NCBI GenBank assembly: GCA_019009955.1
Contig: CM032229.1
Span: 9,641,001 to 9,705,000, forward strand
Reading direction: 5' to 3'
DNA from: Riptortus pedestris
Taxonomy: Eukaryota; Arthropoda; Insecta; Hemiptera; Alydidae
Length of the DNA: 64,000 nt
Shown: piece by piece, positions 22,245-33,162 of the stretch
How the letters are laid out: each line of letters opens with the position of its first letter
How positions within the stretch are numbered: the first letter of the stretch is position 1
Made by a program: the position numbers and the translations under genes
The notes under the pieces: model-generated
Database searches by the model: none
Told to the model about the DNA's origin: nothing
The model's input: the letters and a program-made list of their open reading frames with translations, nothing else

Positions 22245-22717
22245 AATATCCTAAAAAAGATCCGTAATTCATATCCGGGAAGTAGACTGAACACTAAGAA
22301 ATAGAGACGGAATGACGAATCTAATCCGGACATGTGGTTACAGCATCTCCATGCCCTGAACCAGACTAAATAAATATAAAAACACTGGATGGAACTGAAC
22401 ATCGTTCTCTGTTGATATGCCCTAAACCAAACGTTGCTCAATACCAGGGCACTTCCATAATCATTATTTAAACAAATTAAACTTTCCTGTTGGGTAAGCA
22501 GATATGTGGACTCACGCAAGGACTGTTAAATTATGAAGAAAATTGAAACGTTGCATTTCTGAAAGATATCTACTGTACATTAATATATGATAATATATTA
22601 CATAATAGAGTATTTGTAAAATGAAAACTGAAAATTCCAAATATCTCCATTACTACGAATAGGAAAATTTCATATAAGCAATGCAAATATAAGTTCTATT
22701 GATGCCGTTATATATTT
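22245..22717. other. Unassigned sequence and HINE scrap
   Basis: Mostly unrecognised. 22625-22715 resembles the minus-strand 'GAAAACTGAAAATTCCAAATATCTCC' segment of a HINE. Confidence 0.35.
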
Positions 22718-22819
22718 TTAGCAGATTTCCCTTAAGGAAAATCAGCTATTGAGGTTGTATTCATGATGGAATTTTTGAAATTTTTCTTCAAATGTCCATC
22801 GATCCAACCGAGTAGATGA

Positions 22820-22898
<79 letters not shown>

Positions 22899-23336
22899 TT
22901 TGTCTGTTACCGCTCTAGCGTTTTGTTTGATCGTTACCAAATCGATATTTAGTCGTTTTATATAAAAAGAAAGATCAAGTCCGTTAACGGCTAAAATGTG
23001 ACCAGCGGGGGGGGGGGAGGTTTAGAGGGGAAGAATTTCGAAAATTCGAAATATCTCCGTTACTAAACGTCGGATCAAAAAATTGTACAGAATCAATCTT
23101 TGCAAATTACATTTACTATAAATATTGCTATATACATTTATTCTTTATCTTGAATATTAACCGAGATATTTGCATTTTTATTAAATTTGGGCCGCTAACG
23201 GCTGGGTGACTATCCTGCCAAAAGCTAGTTCGTCCGTTTCCTTTACTGCTCGACTCTCGTGAAATTTCTCTATTGTAAAATGGACGTGGAAAATCCGCTT
23301 AGTTTACGCAGCCCCTGCGTGACGGACTTTTTTTTT
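22718..23336 (+). mobile_element. HINE-like element, subtype B, full length
   Basis: Starts TTAGCAGATTTCCCTTAAGG at 22720 and ends ACGCAGCCCCTGCGTGACGG plus ACTTTTTTTT at 23308-23336. The core is (TA)n then (GATA)n (22824-22897). The rest follows in order: CGCTCTAGCG segment, a 10-base G-run at 23008-23017, the octamer-region block, and the subtype B tail 'GCCAAAAGCTAGTTCG'. A good reference copy on the plus strand. Confidence 0.93.
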
Positions 23337-23832
23337 TGCTATTTTGAGTATTAACTGAGAGTTTTTAATTTGTAGCATGCAATTTTCATATTTAACAAGA
23401 AGGTCATGAAAAATAACATTCCAAGTTTTATGCGATGACGTCTCAAATACAATTTTGCCATTTTGTCTCGAAAATGATTATTTGAACTATGCCATACTCG
23501 ATATTTAACCGTTTCATTAAGCTCTAAAGATGTGTCGAAATCGGACCTGGAATAGGGGGGGGGCTTATTTGAGGGGAAATTCAAAAATAAATTTTATCGA
23601 AAAATGTTATATGATCAATCATGTTAAACTTTTTTTCATAAATCAAATTTAAAGGAGTTATTTGTTCTTTCTTCTTTTCAGTCTTCAGTAAACTCCCACG
23701 TTTGCTCTTTGAATTCTTATTTAGAAATAGAGAATACATGGTGAGATGAGATTAGTAGTGTGTCATACCAGCTCATGGGAAATCTGCTTAGTATACGCAG
23801 CCCCTGCGTGACGGACTTTTTTTTTATATGGA
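23337..23832 (+). mobile_element. HINE-like element, subtype D 3' part
   Basis: Lies directly behind the preceding copy in the same orientation. It contains 'CATACTCGATATTTAACCGT', an 8-9 base G-run (23555-23563), 'GGTGAGATGAGATTAGTAGT' and the 3' end CTCATGGGAAATCTGCTTAG, then ACGCAGCCCCTGCGTGACGG and a T-run. No 5' palindrome; the preceding HINE may be inserted in it. Confidence 0.85.
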
Positions 23833-24351
23833 TTGGGCATTTGATGTGGGACTATTTCAGGTTTTCATTAATATATTGCCATGAACGAGCTGCCAGTCAA
23901 GTTCTGCCTGCAGCTGCCATATTTCACGTGCCGAGTTTGGGTATTAATAAGTCGGGCCAGGCTCTCAAGTGATGTGAATTGACAGCTTTTCATTTTTCAT
24001 TTGGGAAAAGGGCGGAATTGAAAATGAAAACAGGATTTCACAGAACACATTTCACAGAGCACATTCCCCAAGTGGCTGTATGGCGGGACTATGTGACAGC
24101 CTGGACAAAACTTTCTTTTTTACGGCTAAACTCCGACTTTTCTAACTTATTGTCCCAATACAATCATATAGCTGTCTCGTGTCTCTCCTATTTCCTTCAA
24201 AGCCTTTTAAGTCTCTTTTATACTTCTCTTTGGCTCGGTGAAAACTCCATTTCTTCAAAGAAGTTTTCTCAGATTAGGATGAAATCGAATGAATGTTTTT
24301 GTTGAGAGTCTTGAACACAATGTTGTTATTTAATCCCACTCGACAAATTTA
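23833..24351. other. Unassigned, less AT-rich segment
   Basis: Looks single-copy. A 108-codon frame at 23979-24305 starts with TTG, has no recognised domain and no upstream signals, so no gene is called. Confidence 0.3.
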
Positions 24352-25335
24352 AATAAAAATCAGATTTCCCACATGCTGGCATGACATACCTGTAAGTACA
24401 GCTAACCTACTTAAAAAATGAAAATAAGAAAAAACTAATAACTGTATTAATATATAAGTTACGAATAAATGTATAGAACAACAATTGTAGGAAATCAATG
24501 TTTTGACAAGATTGGATCTATAACATTTTCTAATAATGAATAAATTAGAAATTCCTGACAAACCACCCCTACCCCTTCGGCCACCCTCCCTCTCTAGTCC
24601 AGATCCGATATCATCCAATAACAAATATGAACTTTAGAGTTGAATTAAACGGTTAAATATTGTGTATAGATCAAATAAACATTTTTGAGTCAAGACCTGA
24701 AAATCTTTATTGATAACGTCATCATACCTCATATTTTCACACAGTACAAAATTTAATGAATACAATCTCTGATATTTAAGTATTGAATAAAGCGGTTCAT
24801 GATATAGCAGCTAATTATTAATGTGACTTGAGTAGGAGTGGGGGATTACTGAAGGCTGAGAACTAAAAAAAAAAAAAAAAACATATTTCAGTTAATATTT
24901 AAGATACAGAGGAAAAGTATAAAACAACATTTAAAGATAATCAAATTTGCTATATTTTTATATAAACCGTTTAAATGTCGAGTTTGGTTACGATCAAACC
25001 AAAATTGCTACCCCTAGAGCATTACAAATGTATAAGTATTTATTATATATATAATTTTGAACGGAGCTCATTTTCGTCATCTACTACGTAGGATCGATCC
25101 ACATTTGAAGAAGTTTTTCAAAAATCGTGTTAAGAGAAAAACCTCCAATAACTGGAAAAAAAATAACCGTGCTTTTACCTAGGACTGTAGATTTTTTAAA
25201 CTTTTTTTTCGTTTTCATAAGGTGGCTTTACCTAAACTATTTCAGTTTTATAATAAGAAAAAGCGCGAATCGCTTAAATTACGACAAACCTAAATAAATT
25301 ACTGATTTCCTTTAAGGGAAAAATACTAAAAAGCA
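24352..25335 (-). mobile_element. HINE-like element, subtype D, with 140-bp insert
   Basis: 3' end on plus 'CAGATTTCCCACATGCTGGC' near 24361. Two diverged internal blocks follow (24400-24660 and 24760-25020), each with an 'AACGGTTAAAT' or 'ACCGTTTAAATGTCGAG' segment. The TA core is short. 5' block at 25050-25150 and the palindrome relic TTTCCTTTAAGGGAAA at 25305-25320 are separated by about 140 foreign bases (25158-25297) that I cannot identify. Confidence 0.78.
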
Positions 25336-25429
25336 AAAAACGAAAATAAATATATCTACAATTAACTAAAAAAATATAAATGTTTCTTATTTAATGAATG
25401 ACAATATTATTCTCTCGTAGCTGTTTATC

Positions 25430-25565
25430 AATTCAGAATGAAACTCAGTATGTATTTACTCAGTTCACCCTCAAATACATTCCCATTGCAAGAGTGGGAA
25501 TCGAACCTATGTTGATTTACCATTAGCATTCAAACCTATGCCTTAGCACACATTGCTAACATAAA
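25430..25565 (-). mobile_element. Possible tRNA-derived SINE, family 3
   Basis: On the minus strand GTTAGCAATGTGTGCTAAGG is followed about 30 bases later by a perfect B box GGTTCGATTCCC (complement of 25496-25507) and CACTCTTGC. The fold is not a clean cloverleaf, so a SINE head is likelier than a functional tRNA. It shares the 'ATGGTAAA' segment with SINE family 1. Confidence 0.5.
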
Positions 25566-25689
25566 TTTATTTCAGGCTATTCATTAGCGAGAGAAAACAC
25601 TTTATTTAAAAATGTCAGCTGCTAAATTAAATTGAGTCTCTCCTAAACATCTCATACCAATCAATACTACCTATAGACATTAATCAAAC

Positions 25690-26080
25690 AACATTCCGCC
25701 ACGTAGCTGCTTTGTTAACTAAGCAGATTTCCCACTTGCGGGAATATGACTAGCTGATAATCTCATCTCAGCATCCATTCTCTATTTGTTCCGTCATAAG
25801 AGGATGTAAACATGCAATAGAATGGTAGTGGGAGATGAAATGTTTAGTACCTTGAATAAGTGAGGTTTTGGAAAATATAAAAACCAAAGAAATATATATA
25901 AATTAATTAATATTCCAGTTAAATAAAACATTTATTGAACAATAGTTTTAGAATTTTATTCATAGACTTTTTTATTTTGCGGGATATTTCGAATTTTCAA
26001 TAATTCCCTCCTCTAAATTCTGGAGTTTGGTAACGATCAAACAACATTTGTGTCCACTAGAGTTACAGCGGATTATATAA
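25690..26080 (-). mobile_element. HINE-like element, subtype D, decayed
   Basis: Plus-strand view: GTTAACTAAGCAGATTTCCC at 25714-25733, then 'CATCTCAGCATCCATTCTCT', the C-rich segment, 'GGAGTTTGGTAACGATCAAAC' and 'CCACTAGAGTTACAGCGG'. Ends before the 5' block. Confidence 0.78.
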
Positions 26081-26385
26081 TAGAATCCCAATAAAAACAT
26101 TGCTTATAAACATTCTAGAACAGAGTGTGTCTATAAAAACCTTTGAAAAATGTATGAAATATTCATCATTTATTTACAGAGTCGATAGAGCTCAACGATA
26201 TTTTATTTATTCATCCATTTTGAATAATGTCAGAGATTATTAAACCCCAGCCAGGGATTGCATGACACTTCGCTATTTGCACTTTCAGCCTGAATATTGA
26301 TCTGTTAGCTGAAGAGCTACTTACCCACCACCTGTCAGCTCTAGCATTAATATTATATTGCCAATAAGAAAGATTTTAACAGCGG

Positions 26386-26424
<39 letters not shown>

Positions 26425-26845
26425 CATATATCTGTGCGCGTGTGTGTGTGTCTAAACAATCATAGATTCATCTAATAAAATCCCATTAATAAGTGGCTTC
26501 TTAAGCCAAGGATTCCCCCAAACTATTTAGAGCATGAGACCCATTTTCCAAAATGAACGGATACCTCAGACCTTCATAGCCAAATTATTTTAAAAATACT
26601 ATACCTATTTTTTCCCCTCCCTTACTGATAAACAATACTAACCTATTATATTATTACATTCTGGTATTATTTTCCCATCAAAATTTAACAAAATAAATAG
26701 ACATCAAATTTAATAAATATCAATAGTAATTAATAAATATTGATACAATTTACTTAAAAATACTTAAGTTGGTAATTATTATTTTTTGAAAACAAGAAAA
26801 AAACATTAAAAATGAAAGTTTGCATAAACAGAAAACAGTTTGATG
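26081..26845. other. Unassigned sequence with (TA)n(TG)n
   Basis: No gene recognised. A compound TA/TG tract spans 26392-26452. Confidence 0.4.
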
Positions 26846-27140
26846 ATGAAGCCTTTTCCCTTAAGGAAAATCTGCTAAAATGACTAGCCTTAGAATGTTG
26901 AAATTTAGAACTATTATTATTAACTATATCTTCTTTATTTGTGTACCTCTTTAAACCAAAATTAACTTAGGAATAAGGGGGGGGGCGTTAAAGGGGTCAA
27001 AAAACAAAAGAAAAGCAATTATCTTCCTAATTTTAGGAGATACAGATAAATTATGTATAGCATTTTTGTTGATCAAGAAAAGGTATATAAATTATATTCT
27101 ATAACATTTTTTGATCGGATGCATTGCATTGAAATGAAAT
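26846..27140 (+). repeat. HINE terminus joined to repeat family B
   Basis: TTTTCCCTTAAGGAAAATCTGCTAAAA-type terminus (26854-26880, minus orientation) abuts GACTAGCCTTAGAATGTTGA and a family B body with a 9-base G-run at about 26979-26987 and 'GATCGGATGCATTGCATTG'. Confidence 0.7.
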
Positions 27141-27741
27141 AATTTTAAATGAAATGTATGAAAACATTTTGTTTAAACAATTTAGTTTGTATACAAAGAC
27201 CATGTGGAAACACATTAAGTTTTTTTTTGTTTAAAACATATTACTCCGTAATATAAACAATGATTATAAAACAATAATGAAATGTTTAACAAATCATGGA
27301 AAATATATTTCCGGAAGTACTGCATTTCAGAAAGGAATGATTAATTTTGTGATAAGCAGATATTATACAAACATTTTCATGTTAAGTGATGATGATAACA
27401 TTATTTGCCGTGTAAAGAGATATGATTTCATTATGATAATACAAGGTACACACATGATCTTGTTAATGACAAAGTAAATACCTCGTATTTAAAGAACTCC
27501 TTCCAAGATATGAAAGTAAACGAATTGCTTAAACTCATTTCTTTAAAATTTGAATCATGTCCTAGAAGCCGTTATTGGCTAACATCTCAGTCTTGTCTCT
27601 TCTTGTTTTACGTTAATAAGGCCACGGCTTCACTGAAGACTTGAGACTCTCTAAATCGTCGAGTTTAAGCCAAATATTCAGAAGAGCAATATCTAGAATA
27701 AATAAATCATCTGGAGAACATACTAAAAGAATAAAAGTTAT
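27141..27741. other. Unassigned AT-rich sequence
   Basis: The 66-codon frame at 27277-27477 has no known domain. Confidence 0.35.
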
Positions 27742-27868
27742 TTATTATACAAGTGACGAAAGTAGATCATTTTACAACTCGAGTGAAACGTTTACCCACA
27801 CGAGCGAAGCGAGGGTGGTAATTTCACGAGAGTTGTAAATTCTACTTTCGTCACGAGTGTAATATTAA
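27742..27868. repeat. Imperfect inverted repeat, about 127 bp
   Basis: Left arm with GTGACGAAAGTAGA and TTTACAACTCGAGTGAAA, right arm with TTTCACGAGAGTTGTAAA and TCTACTTTCGTCAC, around the centre CACGAGCGAAGCGAGGGTGG. Arms are about 50 bases. Probably a small fold-back or MITE-like element. Confidence 0.75.
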
Positions 27869-28341
27869 ATTTTTTCTGTAATCGTGTAATACATGATCAG
27901 ATCTAACCAGAATATGAACAAAATTAGGATGTTGTTGGTAGGTTATAAGCATGGTTGTGAAAGGTTATAAGCATAGCTATAAAACAAAGAGTGATGATTG
28001 TGAAGTAGTGGTTATAAACAAGTACAGGTTATAAACAAGGAAGGTAATTATTATTATATTTATATTTTAAAATATATTGATTATTTCCACCAATAATTCA
28101 TTCACATTTCAATTTCTTTTGTTCAAATAAATTCTTAGAATGTTCAGAAACATTTAAAAGCATTCAATTTCCAACTTCAAATTATTTTTTAATTTATACT
28201 TATTACTAATTAAGAAGGCAATTCACCTTCTGCACTGGTGAAGAAAGTGATTACTTTCTGCACTCTATTGCAAAATGTTTCACTTTCTTCACTCATTTCA
28301 GTTTAGTAATATTACCATTATTCAACGATTACAGAAAAAAT
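27869..28341. mobile_element. Possible TIR element, about 470 bp
   Basis: Perfect 16-base inverted repeats, ATTTTTTCTGTAATCG at 27869-27884 and CGATTACAGAAAAAAT at 28326-28341. The interior has a direct motif GGTTATAAGCATGG / GGTTATAAACAAGG and a 13-base inverted pair GTGAAGAAAGTGA / TCACTTTCTTCAC (about 28228-28294). No coding capacity. Confidence 0.5.
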
Positions 28342-28429
28342 ACGTTTTCATACCTGTATAAGTGTCTGCATACAAGATCGTAACCGTTATTCGTAATTAA
28401 AACATTTTAAAATCTAATACAGATATAAT

Positions 28430-29366
28430 AAAGTCCACCGCGAAGTGGCTGCGTTAACTAAGCAGACTTCCCACGTGCTGCTATAACACACTTGTGATCT
28501 CATCTCACCGCATATTCCCTATCACTGTATTCCCACTGTAAACAAAACTAATGAGGGGGGTACTGAAGGCTAAAAACAAGACTTTACAACTCGCTTAATA
28601 TTTGAGTTACGAAAAAATGCATCGAACAACAATTGTAGATCATAGATTGGTTATATAACATTTTTTAATTCAACTCATAACGGAAATATTTTGAATTTTT
28701 AAATTCCCCCCTCTATACCCACACTATTCCATGTTCGATTTCTGCCAATAACAAATGTAATCTTAAGTGTCTACTGAAACGGTTAAATGTCAATATTGCA
28801 TTTTTCAAATAAACACTTTCCTAACAAGAACGTAAAATCATATTTGATGACGTTATTACACAACTAATGTGCATGTATCTTGCATAATAAAGGTCTCTTG
28901 CAAACAGTATTTGGTATTTAAACTTGAAATAAAGTAAGTCATGATTTAAGAGCATATTACTATTCTGACATGAGCAGGAACGCAGGTTTACTGAAGCAAA
29001 AATGCAAATATCTCGAGATTTTCAAGATAGAGAAAATACGCACATAACAAAATTTATGTACAATAAGATTAGTTCTATACATTTTTTCAATCCGATGTAT
29101 AATAACGGAGATATTATGAATTTTCGAAATTCTCCCCTTTGCCCCCCTCTCCGTGGTCCGATTTTAGCCGTTAACAAAATTGACCTTTAATATTGTATAA
29201 CGATAAAACAAAAATTATATATACACACATATGCATATACTCAATTTTGAACGGACCTGACTTTCATCATCTCCTAGATAGGATCGTTGCGCATTTTTGG
29301 AAATTCTTTCAAAAATTGCATCTTGACTACAACCTCAATAGCATTAAGGGAAATGTGCTAAAAAGA
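28430..29366 (-). mobile_element. HINE-like element, subtype D, full length
   Basis: 3' end on plus AAGTCCACCGCGAAGTGGCT (28431-28450; the hairpin stem is altered but pairs CGCGAAGTGG) and 'GCAGACTTCCCACGTG'. Two internal blocks each with an octamer-type or 'AACGGTTAAATG' segment, CRE-like GATGACGTTATTACAC at 28847-28862, C-rich segment, short TA/CA core at 29216-29240, and 5' terminus CATTAAGGGAAATGTGCTAA near 29342-29361. About 930 bp, one of the longest copies. Confidence 0.87.
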
Positions 29367-29913
29367 AAGTCCTTTGGTTACATTACGAAATAAACTATAA
29401 CGCCCTGTTATATTTTTTTTATGTTATGCACTGGACAGATGATGTCCTTTACACCGCTCGTATAAAATAATGTCAAACCAAGTACAGAAAACCATTTTCT
29501 TTATTCCATTACGTAGGAGTAGAAGAAAGTTAGAAGAAATAGAAGACGTAGAAGTAGAAGAAATTTAGGTCTAAATTTTCTGAAGCAGAGTTATTATTAT
29601 AAAGAGTACTTATATACAATTTAATGTCGTTTACATTGCTTAAACCTTCTTATTTAAAGACCTGATATCAGGTTAATTAACTCAGCTTCTCCAAAAAAAT
29701 ATCTCCTTTAGACGATTTCATCAGCCCTAAATATTAAATGTCAATATCCTAATGCTAGATGTGTTTGAGCTGTTCTCCTGAAGAAGCGTCATTGAGGCCG
29801 CTAAACATGTAGAGGAATATAAATTAGTAGAGATATTTCAAGAGTTTTTCATCCATTCTCCTTCCACAATATTATGCGAGGTAAGTACATATGTACAACG
29901 ATATATATATAAA
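29367..29913. other. Unassigned sequence around a ribozyme-like motif
   Basis: Nothing else recognised; an irregular GAAGAAGTAGAAG-type purine run lies at 29516-29567. Confidence 0.35.
29771..29818 (+). ncRNA. Degenerate hammerhead-like motif
   Basis: CTGAAGA at 29778-29784 is followed by stem II AGCG/CGCT (29785-29788 with 29799-29802), then AAA instead of GAAA, a palindromic ACATGT (29805-29810) as stem III, and A at the cleavage position. Stem I TTCTC/GAGGA (29773-29777 with 29812-29816) pairs. The essential G before AAA is missing, so it should be inactive. Same plan as the motif at 10210-10275, which supports a shared Penelope-like origin. Confidence 0.4.
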
Positions 29914-30251
29914 CTCAACCGCAAAAAAAGCCGGACACTTAGATTTAGTCTTATAATTTTGTTAAATACTTAATATAAATGTATATTAATCTTTTTTAAT
30001 TAAAATAATTGGTTAATCTATAGGTTATTTAAATATAACCTGCCAAAAGTGAATAATTTTTATTTATTAACAAAAAAATACAAAATAAAATGATGAATTA
30101 AAACATTTAAAAAAAAAAGTTATTCTTCATTTTAGCAGATTTCCCTTAAGGGAAATCAGCTATTGAGGTCGTACTCATGATGCGAGTTTCGAAAAATTTC
30201 TTCAAATGTCCATCGATCCTACCCAGGAGATGACTAAAATGAAGTCCGTTC

Positions 30252-30315
<64 letters not shown>

Positions 30316-30870
30316 CTGTTATCGCTCTAGCGGTCGCTATTTTTGTTTGATCGTGACCAAACTCGGAATTTAATCGTTTTATTCAAATAGAAAGATCAAG
30401 TTCGTTAATGGCTGTAATCGGACTTGTGGGAGGGGGGTGGGGTTTAATGGGCGGGTTTTTCAAAAATTCGAAATATATCAGTTACCATACTACGGATCAA
30501 AATATTGTATAGAACCAATCTTATTGCAAATTAAATTTACTATAAATATTGTTCTTATACATTTATTCGGTATCTTTAATATTAACCGAGATATTTGCAT
30601 TTGTATTGTGAGTGTGGTCGGCTATGTTCGGGAGTTTCCGCCGAGTGCTAGTGTGGCCATTTAACTAACTATTCGTCCTCGTGAGAATAGGACAAATAAA
30701 TCTAATCTGAGTTTTATCTAATTGTTTACTAATCCTGAAGGGATTAGTTCAATGGACTTAGACTCTACATTCTCTGTAATAACTAGAATACCCACATAAA
30801 GAAACACATTGCTGAAAATTAGCTTTTAATACGACAAATATGAAGTGTCCGGTTTTTTTTTTCGGTTGAG
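29914..30870. mobile_element. Tc1/mariner-like non-autonomous TIR element
   Basis: Inverted termini CTCAACCGCAAAAAAAGCCG (29914-29933, continuing GACACTT) and, inverted, AAGTGTCCGG followed by a T-run and TTCGGTTGAG (30843-30870). Termini with CCGGACACTT are typical of Tc1/mariner-like elements, and both sides abut TA-rich DNA as expected for a TA target. No transposase frame is seen. A HINE at about 30130-30700 interrupts it; without that it would be near 390 bp. Confidence 0.68.
30130..30700 (+). mobile_element. HINE-like element, subtype B, inside TIR element
   Basis: Starts TTTTAGCAGATTTCCCTTAA at 30131, with perfect palindrome and (TA)n core at 30256-30310, the GCTCTAGCGGTCGC segment, G-rich segment and octamer-region block. 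The 3' part is diverged ('GTTTCCGCCGAGTGCTAGTG') and the terminal hairpin is not seen. Confidence 0.85.
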
Positions 30871-30876
30871 TGTGGT

Positions 30877-30912
<36 letters not shown>

Positions 30913-30916
30913 TATA
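30871..30916. repeat. (TA)n microsatellite
   Basis: About 32 bases of TA repeat between the TIR element and a SINE. Confidence 0.85.
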
Positions 30917-31120
30917 AGAGGCTCAGGTTAGTCAGGTTTGGTTGGTCATGTGTAATGTCTCAAACTCCCTTCGTAAACCTAGAGTGGTGAAATCGATTCC
31001 CCCCTGGGCAATAGGGATTTATTCATAGACGAACGCATTAAATAAAATTAGTCCTTAGTTCCACACTGGTTAGAAATAGGTGATGACCTCTAGATTACCT
31101 GTCCCAATTAGTTGTAGTAA
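30917..31120 (+). mobile_element. SINE family 1, diverged copy
   Basis: GAGGCTCAGGTTAGTCAGG head, 'CGTAAACCTAGAGTGG' and 'GAAATCGATTCCCCCCTGGG' (decayed B box), and 'ATTACCTGTCCCAATTAG' tail part. About 20% or more different from the nested copies at 13 kb, so older. Confidence 0.78.
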
Positions 31121-31126
31121 TACTAT

Positions 31127-31188
<62 letters not shown>

Positions 31189-31463
31189 TACCCCTATTCA
31201 CCTGAATACGTAAGGTCGTGTTAAATATAGCAGACTGTTTATATTTATCTCAGAAGTAAATAAAATACAAAGAAGACCCGTAGTGCATCTATATCATTGG
31301 CTAAGTGTCAACTTGGGCTCATTCCAGTCAAAATGTTGAATTTTTTCTCGTCGAATGCGTGTCAAGATCCAAGATTAGAGGATTCGCTCGTTTAATAAGC
31401 TGTATCCGTCATGGCGCTGTTTTTATATCGCTCCAATACCGTCATATTATTCGCTTGAATATT
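31121..31463. repeat. (TA)n and unassigned sequence
   Basis: (TA)n at 31136-31185; the remaining 280 bases are not recognised. The open frame from 31305 continues into the neighbouring HINE and is therefore not a gene. Confidence 0.6.
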
Positions 31464-31634
31464 AAAAAAGTCCGTCTAATTTGCAATAAGATTAGTTCTA
31501 TACAATTTTCCGACGTAATTTCAGCCATTAACGAACTTGATCTTCCTTTTTACATAAAACGATTAAATGTGGAGTTTGGTAGCGATCAAACAAAAATTGC
31601 GACCGCTAGAGCGTTAACAGACAAATATATCTAT

Positions 31635-31685
<51 letters not shown>

Positions 31686-31782
31686 TTTTCGTCATCTTCT
31701 GTGTAGGATCGATGGACATTTGAAACTCGCGTCATGAGTACGACCTCAATAGCTGATTTCCCTTAAGGGAAACCTGCTAATT
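31464..31782 (-). mobile_element. HINE-like element, internally deleted
   Basis: Only AAAAAAGTCCGTC of the 3' end remains, fused to 'TAATTTGCAATAAGATTAG' and then the normal sequence through (TA)n (31638-31682) to the perfect palindrome (31757-31776) and CTAA. A deletion of about 250 bp removed the hairpin and tail. Confidence 0.85.
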
Positions 31783-31913
31783 AAATTTCTGTAACTCCTT
31801 ATTTAATTCGACAGTTTTATTTTGTGTTTACGTTCTAATTTAGGATTCACGATGCTCGCAATTGAATTATGTTTACTTAGAATTATGACATACTTAAAGT
31901 AATTTAATCTTTA

Positions 31914-32912
31914 GAAGATTTCCCTTGAGAGAAATCAGCTATTGAGGTCGTACTCATGATGCAATTTTTGAAATTTTTCTTCAAATGTCCATCGATCCTA
32001 CCAAGGAGATGACGAAAATAAGGTCCGTTCAAAACACTGATATATATATACATATATATGTATATATATATATGTATATATGTCTGTTACCGCCCAGTGG
32101 TCGCAATTATTGTTTAATCGTTGCCAAACTCGATATTTAGTCGTTTTATGTAAAAAGAAAAATCAAGTTTGTTAACGGCTGAAATCGGACAAGGGGGAGG
32201 GGGGGATTTTGAGGGGAGGAATTTCGAAAATTCGAAATATCTCTGTTACTATACGTCGGATCGAAAAATTATTAAGAAACCATCTTATTGAAAATTAAGT
32301 GTACTATAAATATTGTTCTACACATATTTTCCGTATATTGATTATTGACTGAGATATTTAGATTTTTTTAGTTTTGCGCTTTCAGTAAACCCCCACTCCT
32401 GTTAGTGTAATATTAATAATAAGCTGTTATTTCCTGAAAAACTTCATTAAAAGATTAAATACCAAATATTGTTTTCATTGAACATTTATTTTGTGAGGTA
32501 TATGCAAATACGTTCTGTTGTGACCCCCCCCCCTCCTTATTTGTTTTTGATTACTAAAAGTGATTGAGATAAAACTGATTCTGATTAATTACGAATTACA
32601 GTACTAGATTTCGTGAATTGTTTTCAATAAAATTAATATCTTATATTCAGATATATTTCGTTATTAGTTTGTCTTTCCGGTCTATCTATTTATTCAGCAC
32701 TAGGAGGTTGGCTGGCCTGTTTACTTACAATTCAGCCGCTTTCTGCTGTAGAGATTATTAACTTGTAGTTTGGCTGAAGGATTTCTTATTACCGTTTGTA
32801 TTTTTACACTTAACATTGACGGTACCATACGGTTACCAGTATGTAGACTTATTTATTGAAACCTTTCCGTGGGAAATCTGCTCAGTTTACGCATCCCTGC
32901 GTGACGGACTTT
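31914..32912 (+). mobile_element. HINE-like element, full length, with insertion
   Basis: Starts AGAAGATTTCCCTTGAGAGA (31914) and ends GGGAAATCTGCTCAGTTTAC, CCCTGCGTGACGGAC and T-run at 32911. TA core interrupted by CATATATG (32041-32085). Subtype A block with 'CAGTAAACCCCCACTCCTGT'. From about 32540 to 32870 it passes through subtype C-like sequence in reverse ('GTCTTTCCGG', 'AATGTTTACTTACA'-like), so it may be a recombinant. Confidence 0.82.
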
Positions 32913-33162
32913 TTTCCTCCCTAAATGCTGGATGGTAGAGGAACCAGATTGATCAGGGTCAATAAAAAAGCTTTGTCCTCTACTTGTGTTTTAAGTTGTG
33001 CAAAGTGCACATTCAGAGACATTCGTCATTTTCACTTTAGTTCCTCTGGTGTGCATTCAGGGGGATATTCAATCCATCGTGATAGGTAAATATATGTTAG
33101 TTTTCTTATCTAGTAATTTGTCTGTTTTTAATTTAGATAGTTTATAGGCCTTTAACTATGGA
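32913..33162. other. Unassigned sequence
   Basis: Nothing recognised. Confidence 0.3.

Noticed and set aside
23979..24305. 108-codon open frame in a less AT-rich stretch
   Set aside because: Begins with TTG, has no known motif and no flanking signals; a chance frame of this size is expected in 64 kb.
25430..25565. Functional tRNA gene
   Set aside because: A perfect B box but no proper cloverleaf or acceptor stem; treated as a SINE head.
31305..31706. 133-codon open frame
   Set aside because: Its second half is translated HINE sequence and (TA)n, so it cannot be a conserved gene.
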